This document shows, in pieces, positions 1-7,429 of a stretch of DNA of 22,202 nucleotides. The notes under the pieces were generated by a model. It searched no databases. It had not been told where the DNA came from and worked only from the letters and a program-made list of their open reading frames with translations. Each line of letters starts with the position of its first letter. Within the stretch, counting starts at the first letter, position 1. Source of the DNA: a virus; IMG/VR virus record IMGVR_UViG_3300008267_000556, positions 1-22,202 of that record, one strand, 5' to 3'. A program made the position numbers and the translations under genes.

Positions 1-3000
1 GCAACTGATATATTATCAACAGCACATACAATTTTCGGTGGTGATGGTGGTAACTACCTTACCATGGGTCAATATGGTGCATCAACTTATGCTCAATGGA
101 TTCAATCATCATTTCAAAACCCAACAACAGCTGTTTATAGTTTACTATTACAACCTTTAGGAGGTAATGTTGGTATAGGCTCCACATCCCCAGGCAATAA
201 ATTAGATGTAAATGGTAATATAAATGTACCATCAACCAACTTTTTTAGATATGATGGAGATACTGGTTTAATAGGTTCTGGTACATCAATTACTGGAGGT
301 ACTTCCACACAATTAGGAATTAGAGCAGCTAATGATATTTTATTTGCTACTAACGGTGCAAATGAACGAATGCGTATCACAAGCGGTGGTAATGTTGGTA
401 TAGGTACTACAACCCCTTTTTCTGAACTTCATGTAGCAGGACCTGGTAATTCTGCTGGTGGTAATATATTAATAGGAGCAGCAAATAATTCAACTGATAA
501 ATGGTCTTATTTAGTAAGCACACAATACAATAGTAGTACTCAACCTCAAGGATTTGCTTTAATTGGAGGATTTTCAACAGCAACAGCAAACCAAGTTGTG
601 ATTGGAGGTAATATCTATGAAATTAACCCCGCTACAGAAATTCAATTTTGGACACATACAAATATTAGTCATAGTTTGGGTGGTACCCGTAGAATGACTA
701 TTATTTCTGATGGTAATGTTGGTATAGGTTCTACTTCACCACAAACCAAATTAGATGTTATCGGTGATACTTTTATAAAAGGTGTTATTTTTGCATATGC
801 TGGTTCTGCTGGAAACCAAGTAGGAGGAATTACTTGGAATAGCACAGATGATGGTACTTTATTTTTAAAAGCAAGCAATGTTACCAAAGTAAACTTAAAT
901 AGTAATGGAGCCTCTTATCTTAATGGGGGTAATGTTGGTATAGGAACTACAGCACCATCATACTTACTTCATGTTGCTGGCGCTAGTTACTTTACTAGTA
1001 CTATGGGTATCAATGGTGAAGGTAATGGTATTACTGTAGATACAGGCTACGGCAATAATGGTAGAGTAGGATTAATGAAGTATGGTGGTCTTGAAGGTAT
1101 GCTAGTTGCTGGTAATTCTACTATATTAAGATTAGGTCATAGAACAGATAGTGATAATGTAGCTTCATCTGGAACCCCAACTATTAGAGTAGATCTGTTT
1201 ATAGCTGCTGGTGGTAGTGTTGGTATTGGTACTACAAATCCAACTGATGTGTTAGATGTAAGAAATTTTGTTGTATTTGGTTCTTCTACTGAACGACTAT
1301 CAATAGGAAGTAATTCTCTTGGTTTTAATAGAAAAGTAGCTACTGGAACCATTTACGATTCAGGAGCTTATGCTTATCAATTCCAACATACACAAAATAC
1401 AACAGCCGCAAGTGATAATTTAGCATTACAAGTTTATAATACTAGTGGAAGTAGTGTAACAGCTAATGCTCTTGCTGTGAATGGAGCAGGAAATGTTGGT
1501 ATAGGTACTGCATCTCCACAATATAGATTAGAAGTATTTGAAAATAAAAGTAGATTTTATAATGTTTCAATAGGAGGAACAGTAGGGGGAACATATGCTG
1601 CTTACTCTGATTCAGTTGTAGGTACTGTTGGTAATTTACATTTAGCAGCAACAGGAGCTGGAGCTGTTTATATAAATACAGCTATAGCTTTACCAACATA
1701 TATCAACCCAGTAGGGGGCAATGTTGGTATTGGAACTACAACTGCAGGAGCTAGACTTGAAGTAAATAGTGGTGAGGGAATACCTATTATCCGAGCAAGA
1801 TATAATAGTGGTTACTACACAGACTATGATTCCAATGGTATAGATTTTAGAGGAACTGGTCAAAATTTTGATATAAAAGATAATGGTAGTACTGCTATTA
1901 GAATTAGTTCTGGAGGTAATGTTGGTATTGGCACTACAAACCCATCAGCAAAACTTAGTGTATTTGGTAAAACAATTCTTGGTAACCAAGCTTCAGGATT
2001 TTATATACCATCTTCAACACTTCACATTGCTAGCTCAAGTGTAGCTCAAATTACATTTGAAGACTTTGTTGTAACAGCAGCTATAGCAGTATCAAGTAGC
2101 GTAATGAATTTTGGTAACCAACAAGGAGATGCCACATATAGATTTAAGTATAGTAACGTATACAATGGAAACTATGCTACAACAGGTACTACTTATGTAC
2201 AGTTTAATCCTACTACAAACTATATTAGTAGTGGTAATGTTGGTATAGGTACTACAACACCTGCAGCAAAATTACAAGTAATAGTACCTGGAGGTTTATA
2301 TAATGCCTCAGTTGTAGCCCAAGGAGGATTAACAGGAAGCGTTATTATACAGGCTGATAGTAGTGGTACTAATAGTAGAGCATCTCTTATAATGAGAGGT
2401 TCTGATGCTATTGGAGGAGCTATTTCAGTTGCTAGAGAAGACCCAGGATCTACTTGGAAAACATATATGTCTTTCTATACTAATAATAGTACAGGTGTAG
2501 AGGTAACAGCCATCCAAGAAAAAATGCGCATTAACAGCGATGGTAATGTTGGTATAGGTTCTACATCACCAAATGTTAAATTACGTGTTGAAGGTAATGC
2601 TATTTTAAATGGTGCTGTATCAGCAAACACAACATATAATGCTTTTGCATTGAATGTTGGAGGTATAGCTTATATTATTGGTGGTAGTGTCTGGGTAAAC
2701 GATGGATATGGGTATGCAAATGCAAGTTCTGTAAATACAGGAATGTATCCTGATAGTACACATAACATTACTTTTAAAAATAATAATAGCACTAGTGTTT
2801 ATATAAAAAGTGATGGTAATGTTGGTATAAATTCTACAGCACCTGCATATAAATTAGATGTAGTAGGTGATATTAGATCTAGTGGCCGCCGCTTTATAAA
2901 TGGTCTTACTACTTTAGCATATAAAATTAGATATGATGAACTTAGTAGAGGTACCTCAGGCTTAATTACAGATACTGATGCTGCTGATGGAAATGCAGTT

Positions 3001-4698
3001 TACATGAATGCTGCTTCAAGCAGTACAATGTTCTTTGGCCCTTACACTAGTATCACCCCAGGTGAATATGTAGCTAGCTTTAGAATGAAAGTAGCTAGTA
3101 ATTCATCTACTTCTAACTTAGGTCAAATTGATATTATAGGAACTAATACTTTAGGCGGTGCATTTAGTATTACTCCTAGTATGTTTGAAACATCAAACCG
3201 TTATCAATATATTGATATTCCATTTACTGTAAATGGATCATCAGCTAATATTGAGTTTAGAGGAATAGGATTTAATTCAGGAATTACAACAACTTATTTA
3301 GATCATATTATTGTAAGACCCCTTGCTAAAGATTATACTCATCTTATTCCTGAAAGTAAAACATTTAATGTATATTATCATGGTGTTGCAACACCAAGAT
3401 TTACAATTAATACTAGTGGTAATATAGGTGTTGGCGTTGCTTCTCCTCGTGCTGCTTTAGATTTAGGTTCAGCTAACAATAGAGGTCAAGTAATACTATT
3501 AGGTGAAACATCAGCTAACATTAGAGTTGGTTTTGGTTTAAATTCATCTAATGCTGGTATGAGGATATTTACTTTAAATCAAAATGACCAGCAGATTGAA
3601 CTAGGTGGTATATCAAGTACGGATGGTACTACTTGGACTAGAAATCATAGATTTGGTGTTGCTGGAGGAAATACTTGGCTTCAAGAACAAGGAGGTAATG
3701 TTGGTATAAATGTTACATCTCCAAACGCTAAATTAAACGTTAAAGGTTCAGATGGTGGTCCTTCTACTTCTCCTCAAGAAGATTTAATACACGTTGGAGG
3801 CAATGAATTAGGAAATAGTGGAGGATATGCTGGTATAAGATTAGGAGGTACAGGTGGAACATCATATGGGGTTTATATTAGAGCCGTTAAAAAAGGAAAC
3901 TATGGAAACTTTTGGGATGATTCTTTAACATTTAGTGTTACTAGAACTAGTACTGAAACTACTATTGATGAAGTAATGCGTATTACTTCTGATGGTAATG
4001 TTGGTATAGGCACACCATCACCAGCCTCTCGTCTTCATGTTTCTAAAGCAGGTAACACAGCGGGTGGTACTATATTAATGGGTATTGCAAATGATTCTAC
4101 TGGTAAATGGTCCTACTTAGTAAGTACACAATACAATAGTAGTACTTACCCTCAAGGATATTCCTTAATTGGAGGCTATTCAGATGCATCAGTAAACCAA
4201 GTTGTAATTGGAGGTAGCATCTATGAAGCCAACCCAGCTACAGAAATACAATTTTTTACACACACATCAGTAAGTCATAGTACTGGAGGTAGTAGAAAAA
4301 TGACTATTACTTCTAATGGTAATGTTGGTATAGGATCATCAACTCCTGCATATCTTTTAGACGTATCAGGTACTATCCGCGCAACAGGCGATGTTATCGC
4401 TTACTCAGATGCTCGCGTAAAAGACAACGTAGAAACAATTACAAACGCTTTAACCAAAGTAACCTCACTCCGTGGTGTAACTTACACTCGCAAAGATAGC
4501 GAAGATAAATCACGCAAAATGGGTGTTATTGCACAAGAAGTATTAAAAGTATTACCTGAAGTAGTAGTACAAGATACTAATGACGGAAATTATAACGTAG
4601 CATACGGCAATATAGTAGGTGTATTAATCGAAGCAATCAAAGAACAACAAAAACAAATAGACGAACTCAAATATTTATTACAAACACAAAACAAATAA
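1..4698 (+). CDS. Giant tail fibre with C-terminal S74 intramolecular chaperone (5' partial)
   Basis: The frame is open from the first base of the window, so the Met at 64 is internal and the N-terminus lies outside. The body is a fibre made of about 15 units of the type GGNVGIGTTTP...KLDV, separated by Ser/Thr/Asn-rich beta-strand segments of varying length. Around 2950-3330 a segment without the repeat looks like a jelly-roll domain and may bind sugar. The last 97 residues look like a peptidase S74 / endosialidase-type chaperone: YSDARVK contains the SDxRxK signature, in which Ser (codon 4405-4407) and Lys five residues later form the self-cleavage dyad in this family. A C-terminal coiled coil follows. 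Known role: the chaperone trimerises the fibre and is then released. The fibre probably recognises the host surface. The S74 part uses CGC/CGT Arg codons, whereas the body uses mostly AGA. The S74 call is firm; the receptor is unknown. Confidence 0.9.
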   Translation, partial: ATDILSTAHTIFGGDGGNYLTMGQYGASTYAQWIQSSFQNPTTAVYSLLLQPLGGNVGIGSTSPGNKLDVNGNINVPSTNFFRYDGDTGLIGSGTSITGGTSTQLGIRAANDILFATNGANERMRITSGGNVGIGTTTPFSELHVAGPGNSAGGNILIGAANNSTDKWSYLVSTQYNSSTQPQGFALIGGFSTATANQVVIGGNIYEINPATEIQFWTHTNISHSLGGTRRMTIISDGNVGIGSTSPQTKLDVIGDTFIKGVIFAYAGSAGNQVGGITWNSTDDGTLFLKASNVTKVNLNSNGASYLNGGNVGIGTTAPSYLLHVAGASYFTSTMGINGEGNGITVDTGYGNNGRVGLMKYGGLEGMLVAGNSTILRLGHRTDSDNVASSGTPTIRVDLFIAAGGSVGIGTTNPTDVLDVRNFVVFGSSTERLSIGSNSLGFNRKVATGTIYDSGAYAYQFQHTQNTTAASDNLALQVYNTSGSSVTANALAVNGAGNVGIGTASPQYRLEVFENKSRFYNVSIGGTVGGTYAAYSDSVVGTVGNLHLAATGAGAVYINTAIALPTYINPVGGNVGIGTTTAGARLEVNSGEGIPIIRARYNSGYYTDYDSNGIDFRGTGQNFDIKDNGSTAIRISSGGNVGIGTTNPSAKLSVFGKTILGNQASGFYIPSSTLHIASSSVAQITFEDFVVTAAIAVSSSVMNFGNQQGDATYRFKYSNVYNGNYATTGTTYVQFNPTTNYISSGNVGIGTTTPAAKLQVIVPGGLYNASVVAQGGLTGSVIIQADSSGTNSRASLIMRGSDAIGGAISVAREDPGSTWKTYMSFYTNNSTGVEVTAIQEKMRINSDGNVGIGSTSPNVKLRVEGNAILNGAVSANTTYNAFALNVGGIAYIIGGSVWVNDGYGYANASSVNTGMYPDSTHNITFKNNNSTSVYIKSDGNVGINSTAPAYKLDVVGDIRSSGRRFINGLTTLAYKIRYDELSRGTSGLITDTDAADGNAVYMNAASSSTMFFGPYTSITPGEYVASFRMKVASNSSTSNLGQIDIIGTNTLGGAFSITPSMFETSNRYQYIDIPFTVNGSSANIEFRGIGFNSGITTTYLDHIIVRPLAKDYTHLIPESKTFNVYYHGVATPRFTINTSGNIGVGVASPRAALDLGSANNRGQVILLGETSANIRVGFGLNSSNAGMRIFTLNQNDQQIELGGISSTDGTTWTRNHRFGVAGGNTWLQEQGGNVGINVTSPNAKLNVKGSDGGPSTSPQEDLIHVGGNELGNSGGYAGIRLGGTGGTSYGVYIRAVKKGNYGNFWDDSLTFSVTRTSTETTIDEVMRITSDGNVGIGTPSPASRLHVSKAGNTAGGTILMGIANDSTGKWSYLVSTQYNSSTYPQGYSLIGGYSDASVNQVVIGGSIYEANPATEIQFFTHTSVSHSTGGSRKMTITSNGNVGIGSSTPAYLLDVSGTIRATGDVIAYSDARVKDNVETITNALTKVTSLRGVTYTRKDSEDKSRKMGVIAQEVLKVLPEVVVQDTNDGNYNVAYGNIVGVLIEAIKEQQKQIDELKYLLQTQNK
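163..4350 (+). repeat. Interspersed VGIG repeat array in the tail fibre (about 15 copies)
   Basis: A short coding repeat, close to GGTAATGTTGGTATAGG, starts at about 163, 388, 712, 928, 1213, 1488, 1717, 1915, 2233, 2542, 2815, 3418, 3694, 3994 and 4318. Each copy encodes G-N-V-G-I-G followed by a Thr/Ser-Pro turn and a K/R/L-L-x-V strand. Spacing varies from about 200 to 600 bases. Such repeats are common in phage fibre shafts upstream of S74 domains. Copies near 3418 (GNIGVGVASP), 2815 (GINSTAP) and 3694 (GINVTSP) are the most diverged. Confidence 0.85.
4405..4422 (+). other. Predicted S74 self-cleavage site (SDARVK)
   Basis: These codons encode S-D-A-R-V-K. In the endosialidase chaperone family the chain is cut just before the Ser, and the Lys five residues on is the partner of the dyad. 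Both are present, so the chaperone should be active and should release a fragment of about 97 residues. That it cleaves here is inference from the motif. Confidence 0.7.
4670..4677 (+). promoter_or_regulatory. Candidate late promoter element AATATTTA(TTA) in the end of the fibre gene
   Basis: AATATTTATTAC starts 30 bases before the ATG at 4700 and lies inside the last codons of the fibre gene. The leader that follows is A-rich (ACAAAACAAATAAA), like the leaders at 6142 and 9796. It overlaps coding sequence (KYLL), so it could be chance. Confidence 0.3.
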
Positions 4699-4699
4699 A

Positions 4700-5098
4700 A
4701 TGGCAGTTAATTACAATTGGACGTTCGGTCCACTAGAAGCGTACCCAACAGCATCAGGAGAAACAGATGTTATCTTTATCGTGCATTGGCAATATCATGC
4801 TTCTGAAGTAGTAGAAACAACTACTTACACATCAACATCAATCGGTACTATTGGTATTCCATTGACTACAGGTTCAGCATTTATTCCTTATCCTGAATTA
4901 ACATTCGACGATGTTGAAAATTGGGTAGTAACAGCGATGGGTCCTGAACAAGTAACTAGTTTACAGAATGGTTTAGCACAAAACATTGCTAATCAGATCA
5001 ATCCACCAGTAGTGTATTTACCAAATCCATGGGATACAACCACAACTACTACTACAACTAGTACAACAACAACTACAACAACTGAAGAACCAGCATAA
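4700..5098 (+). CDS. Small fibre-associated protein with poly-Thr tail
   Basis: This 132-residue protein starts one base after the fibre stop. Its opening (MAVNYNWTFGPLEAYP) and the later FDDVENWV segment resemble a small conserved family that I recall beside tail genes of T4-like phages (DUF7936-like; from memory, unverified). The last 20 residues are unlike the rest: NPWD, then 16 residues that are all Thr except one Ser, then EEPA. The D-T-T at the start of the run fits the Bacteroidetes O-glycosylation motif D-S/T-A/I/L/V/M/T. No signal peptide or membrane segment is seen. A promoter-like AATATTTATTA lies 30 bases before the ATG, inside the end of the fibre gene. Position suggests a virion or fibre-assembly role; the function is unknown. 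Confidence 0.75.
   Translation: MAVNYNWTFGPLEAYPTASGETDVIFIVHWQYHASEVVETTTYTSTSIGTIGIPLTTGSAFIPYPELTFDDVENWVVTAMGPEQVTSLQNGLAQNIANQINPPVVYLPNPWDTTTTTTTTSTTTTTTTEEPA
5036..5083 (+). repeat. Thr-codon (ACA/ACT/ACC) simple repeat
   Basis: Sixteen codons, all Thr except one AGT Ser, form a degenerate trinucleotide run at the 3' end of the gene at 4700. It mixes ACA, ACT and ACC, so selection on the protein is more likely than simple slippage. Confidence 0.85.
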
Positions 5099-5100
5099 TA

Positions 5101-5682
5101 ATGGCATTACCAAGCAGTGGACAAATATCGCTTAGTCAGAGTAGATCAGAAATGTCCCAAAGTGCCTTAAACAGCTATTCATTAGCTAGTTGGGCTTTTG
5201 GATATTCTGGGGGTAATAATATAGGAGTAGGACCAACAAACTACGCTCCTGTTAATATATTATCCTCAGGATCTAGATGGGATACTTCTGGAAAGAAAAT
5301 TATTATATCTAATCTTTCAATGTCGGCTTGGTATGGATATGACCATGGTGCTTCTATTCCTACTGGGGTAACAGGTACTTTATATCAACACGCTGATGCA
5401 GCTGGATTGTGTTATCCACAAACAATGTTACCAATAGAATTAGGTACTAGTAATGCAACTTATTCTATTAGTATATCTGGTTCTGCTGATTATAACGAAT
5501 ATATCTCAGTTATATATGGTAAACCATGGGCAGTAAATGGAGGAAGTTCTTACGCTGGGTATCAAGATGTTTATCAAAATACAGGAGAATTTACTATAAA
5601 TATTAGTTTTAATTATAATTATACCTACAATGCAACTAGTGGCAGTAAAATATATGTTGTATTGTGGGGAGCATGTCCTTAA
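5101..5682 (+). CDS. Putative minor tail / fibre protein
   Basis: This 193-residue protein starts two bases after the previous stop. The N-terminus, LPSSGQISLSQSRSEM, resembles the LPSSG-ISLS-IR-E opening I recall from phage tail-associated proteins. The rest is rich in Ser, Gly, Tyr and Asn and looks like all beta-strand, with two Cys: one in GLCYP and one near the C-terminal end. There is no signal peptide or transmembrane segment. Arg codons are few and mostly AGA, as in the fibre body. Location after the large fibre suggests a tip, hinge or second adhesin. I do not recognise a specific function. Confidence 0.7.
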   Translation: MALPSSGQISLSQSRSEMSQSALNSYSLASWAFGYSGGNNIGVGPTNYAPVNILSSGSRWDTSGKKIIISNLSMSAWYGYDHGASIPTGVTGTLYQHADAAGLCYPQTMLPIELGTSNATYSISISGSADYNEYISVIYGKPWAVNGGSSYAGYQDVYQNTGEFTINISFNYNYTYNATSGSKIYVVLWGACP

Positions 5683-5694
5683 AAATATTATTAT

Positions 5695-6078
5695 ATGACG
5701 TATAAAATTTGGGTAGGTGTAGCAAATGCTGCTTATAATGTAACATTATATTCTAGAGCAGGTGATACTGTAACTAGTGGAGAGGAATATAATTTAGAAT
5801 ATAGTACAGATAATGTAACATGGACTTATATTGCTGGTCCTTTAAGTTCAACTAGCTGTACTCAACACTCTACTGTAAGTACTAGTACAGGAGTTATATA
5901 TGTTAGAGCCGTAAGAGATTCTGATAGTTTTTTACTTTATGGTAGAGGATCAAATAGTTCAACATGTCCTGCTAATTTAGACATTATATGTGAGTATCCT
6001 GCAACTATTACCGGGAATGAAGACGTAGCATACACTGTATACGTAACTGCTGGTGATTTTATCCCATGTGCTGTATAA
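5695..6078 (+). CDS. Small Cys-containing beta protein, possibly Ig-like
   Basis: This 127-residue protein has an ATG preceded by an A/T-rich leader and lies 12 bases after the previous gene. Alternating beta-strand patterns (YNLEYSTDNVTWTYIAG, GVIYVRAVRDSD) resemble an Ig- or fibronectin-like fold. Four Cys fall in the contexts TSCTQ, STCPA, IICEY and IPCAV. The last residues are hydrophobic, but there is no membrane helix. It ends just before a terminator-like hairpin, so it is probably the last gene of the fibre unit. It is likely a decoration or adhesin protein on the virion; that role is inferred from position only. Confidence 0.65.
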   Translation: MTYKIWVGVANAAYNVTLYSRAGDTVTSGEEYNLEYSTDNVTWTYIAGPLSSTSCTQHSTVSTSTGVIYVRAVRDSDSFLLYGRGSNSSTCPANLDIICEYPATITGNEDVAYTVYVTAGDFIPCAV

Positions 6079-6082
6079 AAAT

Positions 6083-6108
6083 AAATTTGGTTGTCTTCCA
6101 AATTTTTT
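6083..6108 (+). terminator. Rho-independent terminator after the fibre genes
   Basis: AAATTTGG (6083-6090) and CCAAATTT (6098-6105) form a perfect 8-bp stem around a 7-base loop, and the second arm runs into a T6 tract. It begins 4 bases after the stop codon at 6076-6078. The stem has little G+C, so efficiency is uncertain. Confidence 0.55.
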
Positions 6109-6117
6109 ATATATTTA
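6087..6117 (+). promoter_or_regulatory. Bacteroidetes-like promoter TTG-N20-TATATTTA
   Basis: TTG at 6087-6089 and TATATTTA at 6110-6117 are 20 bases apart. This matches the Bacteroidetes -33/-7 layout (TTG, TAnnTTTG) except for the last base. The TTG lies within the terminator stem just described. The ATG at 6142 is 32 bases from the start of the -7 element. Confidence 0.5.
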
Positions 6118-6141
6118 TATACGAAACCAAAAACAAATAAT

Positions 6142-6369
6142 ATGTTAACACTCATCATCGTTTTAGTACTTGCTGCTGCTGTTACCTTTGTATTAATGAG
6201 AAAAGGTAAAATTGCTGACGCTAACAACAACAACATTCCTGACGCTATCGAAAAACCAATCGAAGTAGTAAAAGAAAAAGTTGCTGAAGTTAAAGCAGAA
6301 GTTAAAGAAGTAGCTGCTAAAGTAAAAAATGCTGCACCTAAGAAAAAACCAGCAAAAAAGAATAAATAA
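6142..6369 (+). CDS. Small membrane-anchored Lys/Ala/Glu-rich protein
   Basis: I place the start at ATG 6142 (75 residues). A longer frame opens at a TTG at 6091, but that lies inside the terminator/promoter region. The protein has an N-terminal membrane helix of about 18 residues (MLTLIIVLVLAAAVTFVLM) followed by RKGK, which predicts the C-terminus on the cytoplasmic side. Next comes ADANNNNIPDAIE, which resembles the calcium-binding D-x-N-x-N-x-I-P-D-x-x-E loop of thrombospondin-3/EF-like repeats. A charged helix of V/K/E/A heptads and a histone H1-like tail (AAPKKKPAKKNK) follow. It heads a run of four small genes before the sheath. It could be a lysis accessory, a membrane-located tail factor or a DNA-binding protein. 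No function is assigned. Confidence 0.65.
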   Translation: MLTLIIVLVLAAAVTFVLMRKGKIADANNNNIPDAIEKPIEVVKEKVAEVKAEVKEVAAKVKNAAPKKKPAKKNK

Positions 6370-6372
6370 TAT

Positions 6373-6846
6373 ATGGAAAAAGTTACATTGAAGTTACACG
6401 AATTTTATGCTCTAGAAGCAGAATTGAATGGTGTTACTAACCAACAAACCGGTGAGCAATTATCAAAAGGTTTGTTAAGTGAAAAAATTAAGTTAACTAC
6501 AAAGTATTGGTTACACGACCTTAACAAGAAAGTTGCTGCTGAAAAAGAATCAGTAGAAAAGCTTAAGGAAGAGTTGATCAAGAAATACGGTACTGCATCT
6601 GAAGATGGTACTATTAGTATCCCAATGTTCATCAATGAAGTAGTTGATGAAGATACTAAAGAAGTTGTTTCTCGTGAAATTAATCCTGATTTCGTTAAGT
6701 TTCAAAACGATTTTAATTCATTGTTAAATGAAGAACGTGAATTAGAATACAAAGAATTCAAATTAGAAGACTTTGAAAACGTTGAAACTGATGGAGTTTA
6801 CAATACTTTCTTTAAATTAATTAAGGTTGTAGAAGACAATGCTTAA
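6373..6846 (+). CDS. Conserved small phage protein, DUF1617-like
   Basis: This 157-residue, acidic, mostly helical protein starts 3 bases after the previous stop, with AATAATAT just before the ATG and no Shine-Dalgarno. Layout: an N-terminal MEKVTLKLHEFYALEAEL, a middle stretch in which lysines and glutamates alternate (NKKVAAEKESVEKLKEELIK), then a segment with repeated acidic groups ending LEDFENVETDGVY. This order resembles DUF1617, a small protein of unknown role in many phages (recalled, not searched). Its stop overlaps the next start by 8 bases, so the two are probably translationally coupled. CGT is the only Arg codon used, unlike the AGA-rich fibre. Confidence 0.6.
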   Translation: MEKVTLKLHEFYALEAELNGVTNQQTGEQLSKGLLSEKIKLTTKYWLHDLNKKVAAEKESVEKLKEELIKKYGTASEDGTISIPMFINEVVDEDTKEVVSREINPDFVKFQNDFNSLLNEERELEYKEFKLEDFENVETDGVYNTFFKLIKVVEDNA

Positions 6847-7072
6847 AATAGCTGAAATCGCTAAAGCATGGATAGCTGCGGCTAATCCAACATCAGAACA
6901 ACAAACTATAGCTGAATATAGGGCAAGCGTCTGCGACGCTTGTCCGAAAAAAGCTTATAATGCAACTATCAATTTATACTATTGTAGTGAATGTGGTTGC
7001 CCCTTAAGTAAAAAAATATTTAGTCCTAAACCAGGACGCGAAGCTTGCCCATTAGCTCAATGGGAAAAATAA
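6839..7072 (+). CDS. Small zinc-ribbon protein
   Basis: This 77-residue protein starts at an ATG inside the end of the previous gene (8-base overlap). Six Cys are arranged as C32-x2-C35, C49-x2-C52-x-C54 and C70, enough for one zinc site with two Cys to spare. The sequence CGCPLSKKIFSPKPGREACPLAQW matches in style the small CGCPL...CPLGKW zinc-ribbon proteins common in phages of diverse hosts, whose role is unknown. The N-terminal 30 residues form a helix that may be a protein-contact arm. A strong hairpin in its coding sequence (6921-6945) spans the codons for C32 and C35. Confidence 0.7.
   Translation: MLKIAEIAKAWIAAANPTSEQQTIAEYRASVCDACPKKAYNATINLYYCSECGCPLSKKIFSPKPGREACPLAQWEK
6921..6945 (+). 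other. Intragenic 11-bp hairpin
   Basis: GGGCAAGCGTC (6921-6931) pairs with GACGCTTGTCC (6935-6945) around a TGC loop, with one G.T pair. It is far more GC-rich than its surroundings. It is followed by A, not T, so it does not look like a + strand terminator. It shares the core GCGTCTGC with the terminator at 9730-9754. Confidence 0.5.
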
Positions 7073-7083
7073 TAATATAAGTT

Positions 7084-7353
7084 ATGCCATATCTAACTCC
7101 AGACGAATTAAAATCAATTAAAGATTTACAAACTCAATATAATCAAACTATATTCGAGCTTGGCGCTGCTGAAGCACAATTAACCGTTTTTATCCAGCAG
7201 TCTGAAAAAATTAAGAAAAGTAAAGAAGGATTAGTATCAGATTTAATGACAATCGAGAAAAAAGAATCGGAACTAGTCGCGTCTCTTCAAGAAAAATACG
7301 GAGCGGGTAATATTGACCCACAAACGGGAGAAATCACACCTGTTCAACAATAA
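7084..7353 (+). CDS. Small coiled-coil protein upstream of the sheath
   Basis: This 89-residue protein is almost wholly helical with heptad-like spacing from residue 5 to about 70. It ends in a Gly/Asn turn and a TGEITPVQQ tail. The opening PYLTPDELKSIKDLQTQYN and the ending EKYGAGNIDPQTGEI have the look of a family I recall next to structural genes in uncultured phages, with no assigned function. The start is ATG 7084, after AATAATATAAGTT. It could be a small virion or assembly protein. It closes the four-gene set that began at 6142. Confidence 0.6.
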   Translation: MPYLTPDELKSIKDLQTQYNQTIFELGAAEAQLTVFIQQSEKIKKSKEGLVSDLMTIEKKESELVASLQEKYGAGNIDPQTGEITPVQQ

Positions 7354-7376
7354 TCTGCGGTTTATATTGATTTTTG

Positions 7377-7384
7377 GATATTTA
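7377..7384 (+). promoter_or_regulatory. Candidate late promoter element GATATTTA(T) before the sheath
   Basis: GATATTTATTATT sits 53 bases before the sheath ATG. It belongs to the TTG-less A/GATATTTAT set also seen at 4670, 9185, 10816, 13110 and 20614. No TTG lies 19-21 bases upstream. Confidence 0.35.
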
Positions 7385-7429
7385 TTATTAGGTCAATCCT
7401 ATTAAAATTTTCAAAAACAATAATATAAA

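Noticed and set aside
163-4350. CRISPR-like array
   Set aside because: The repeats are in frame, encode G-N-V-G-I-G and are spaced by coding blocks of hundreds of bases; there are no cas genes.
1-4698. Diversity-generating retroelement target in the fibre
   Set aside because: No reverse transcriptase or template repeat is visible in the window, and the C-terminus is an S74 chaperone, not a C-type lectin variable region.
6091-6141. Upstream extension of the small membrane protein from TTG 6091
   Set aside because: It lies in a terminator hairpin and promoter; the ATG at 6142 begins the membrane helix directly.
6921-6945. Hairpin as terminator of the 6142-7072 genes
   Set aside because: It is inside a coding region and is followed by A bases, not a T tract, on the + strand.
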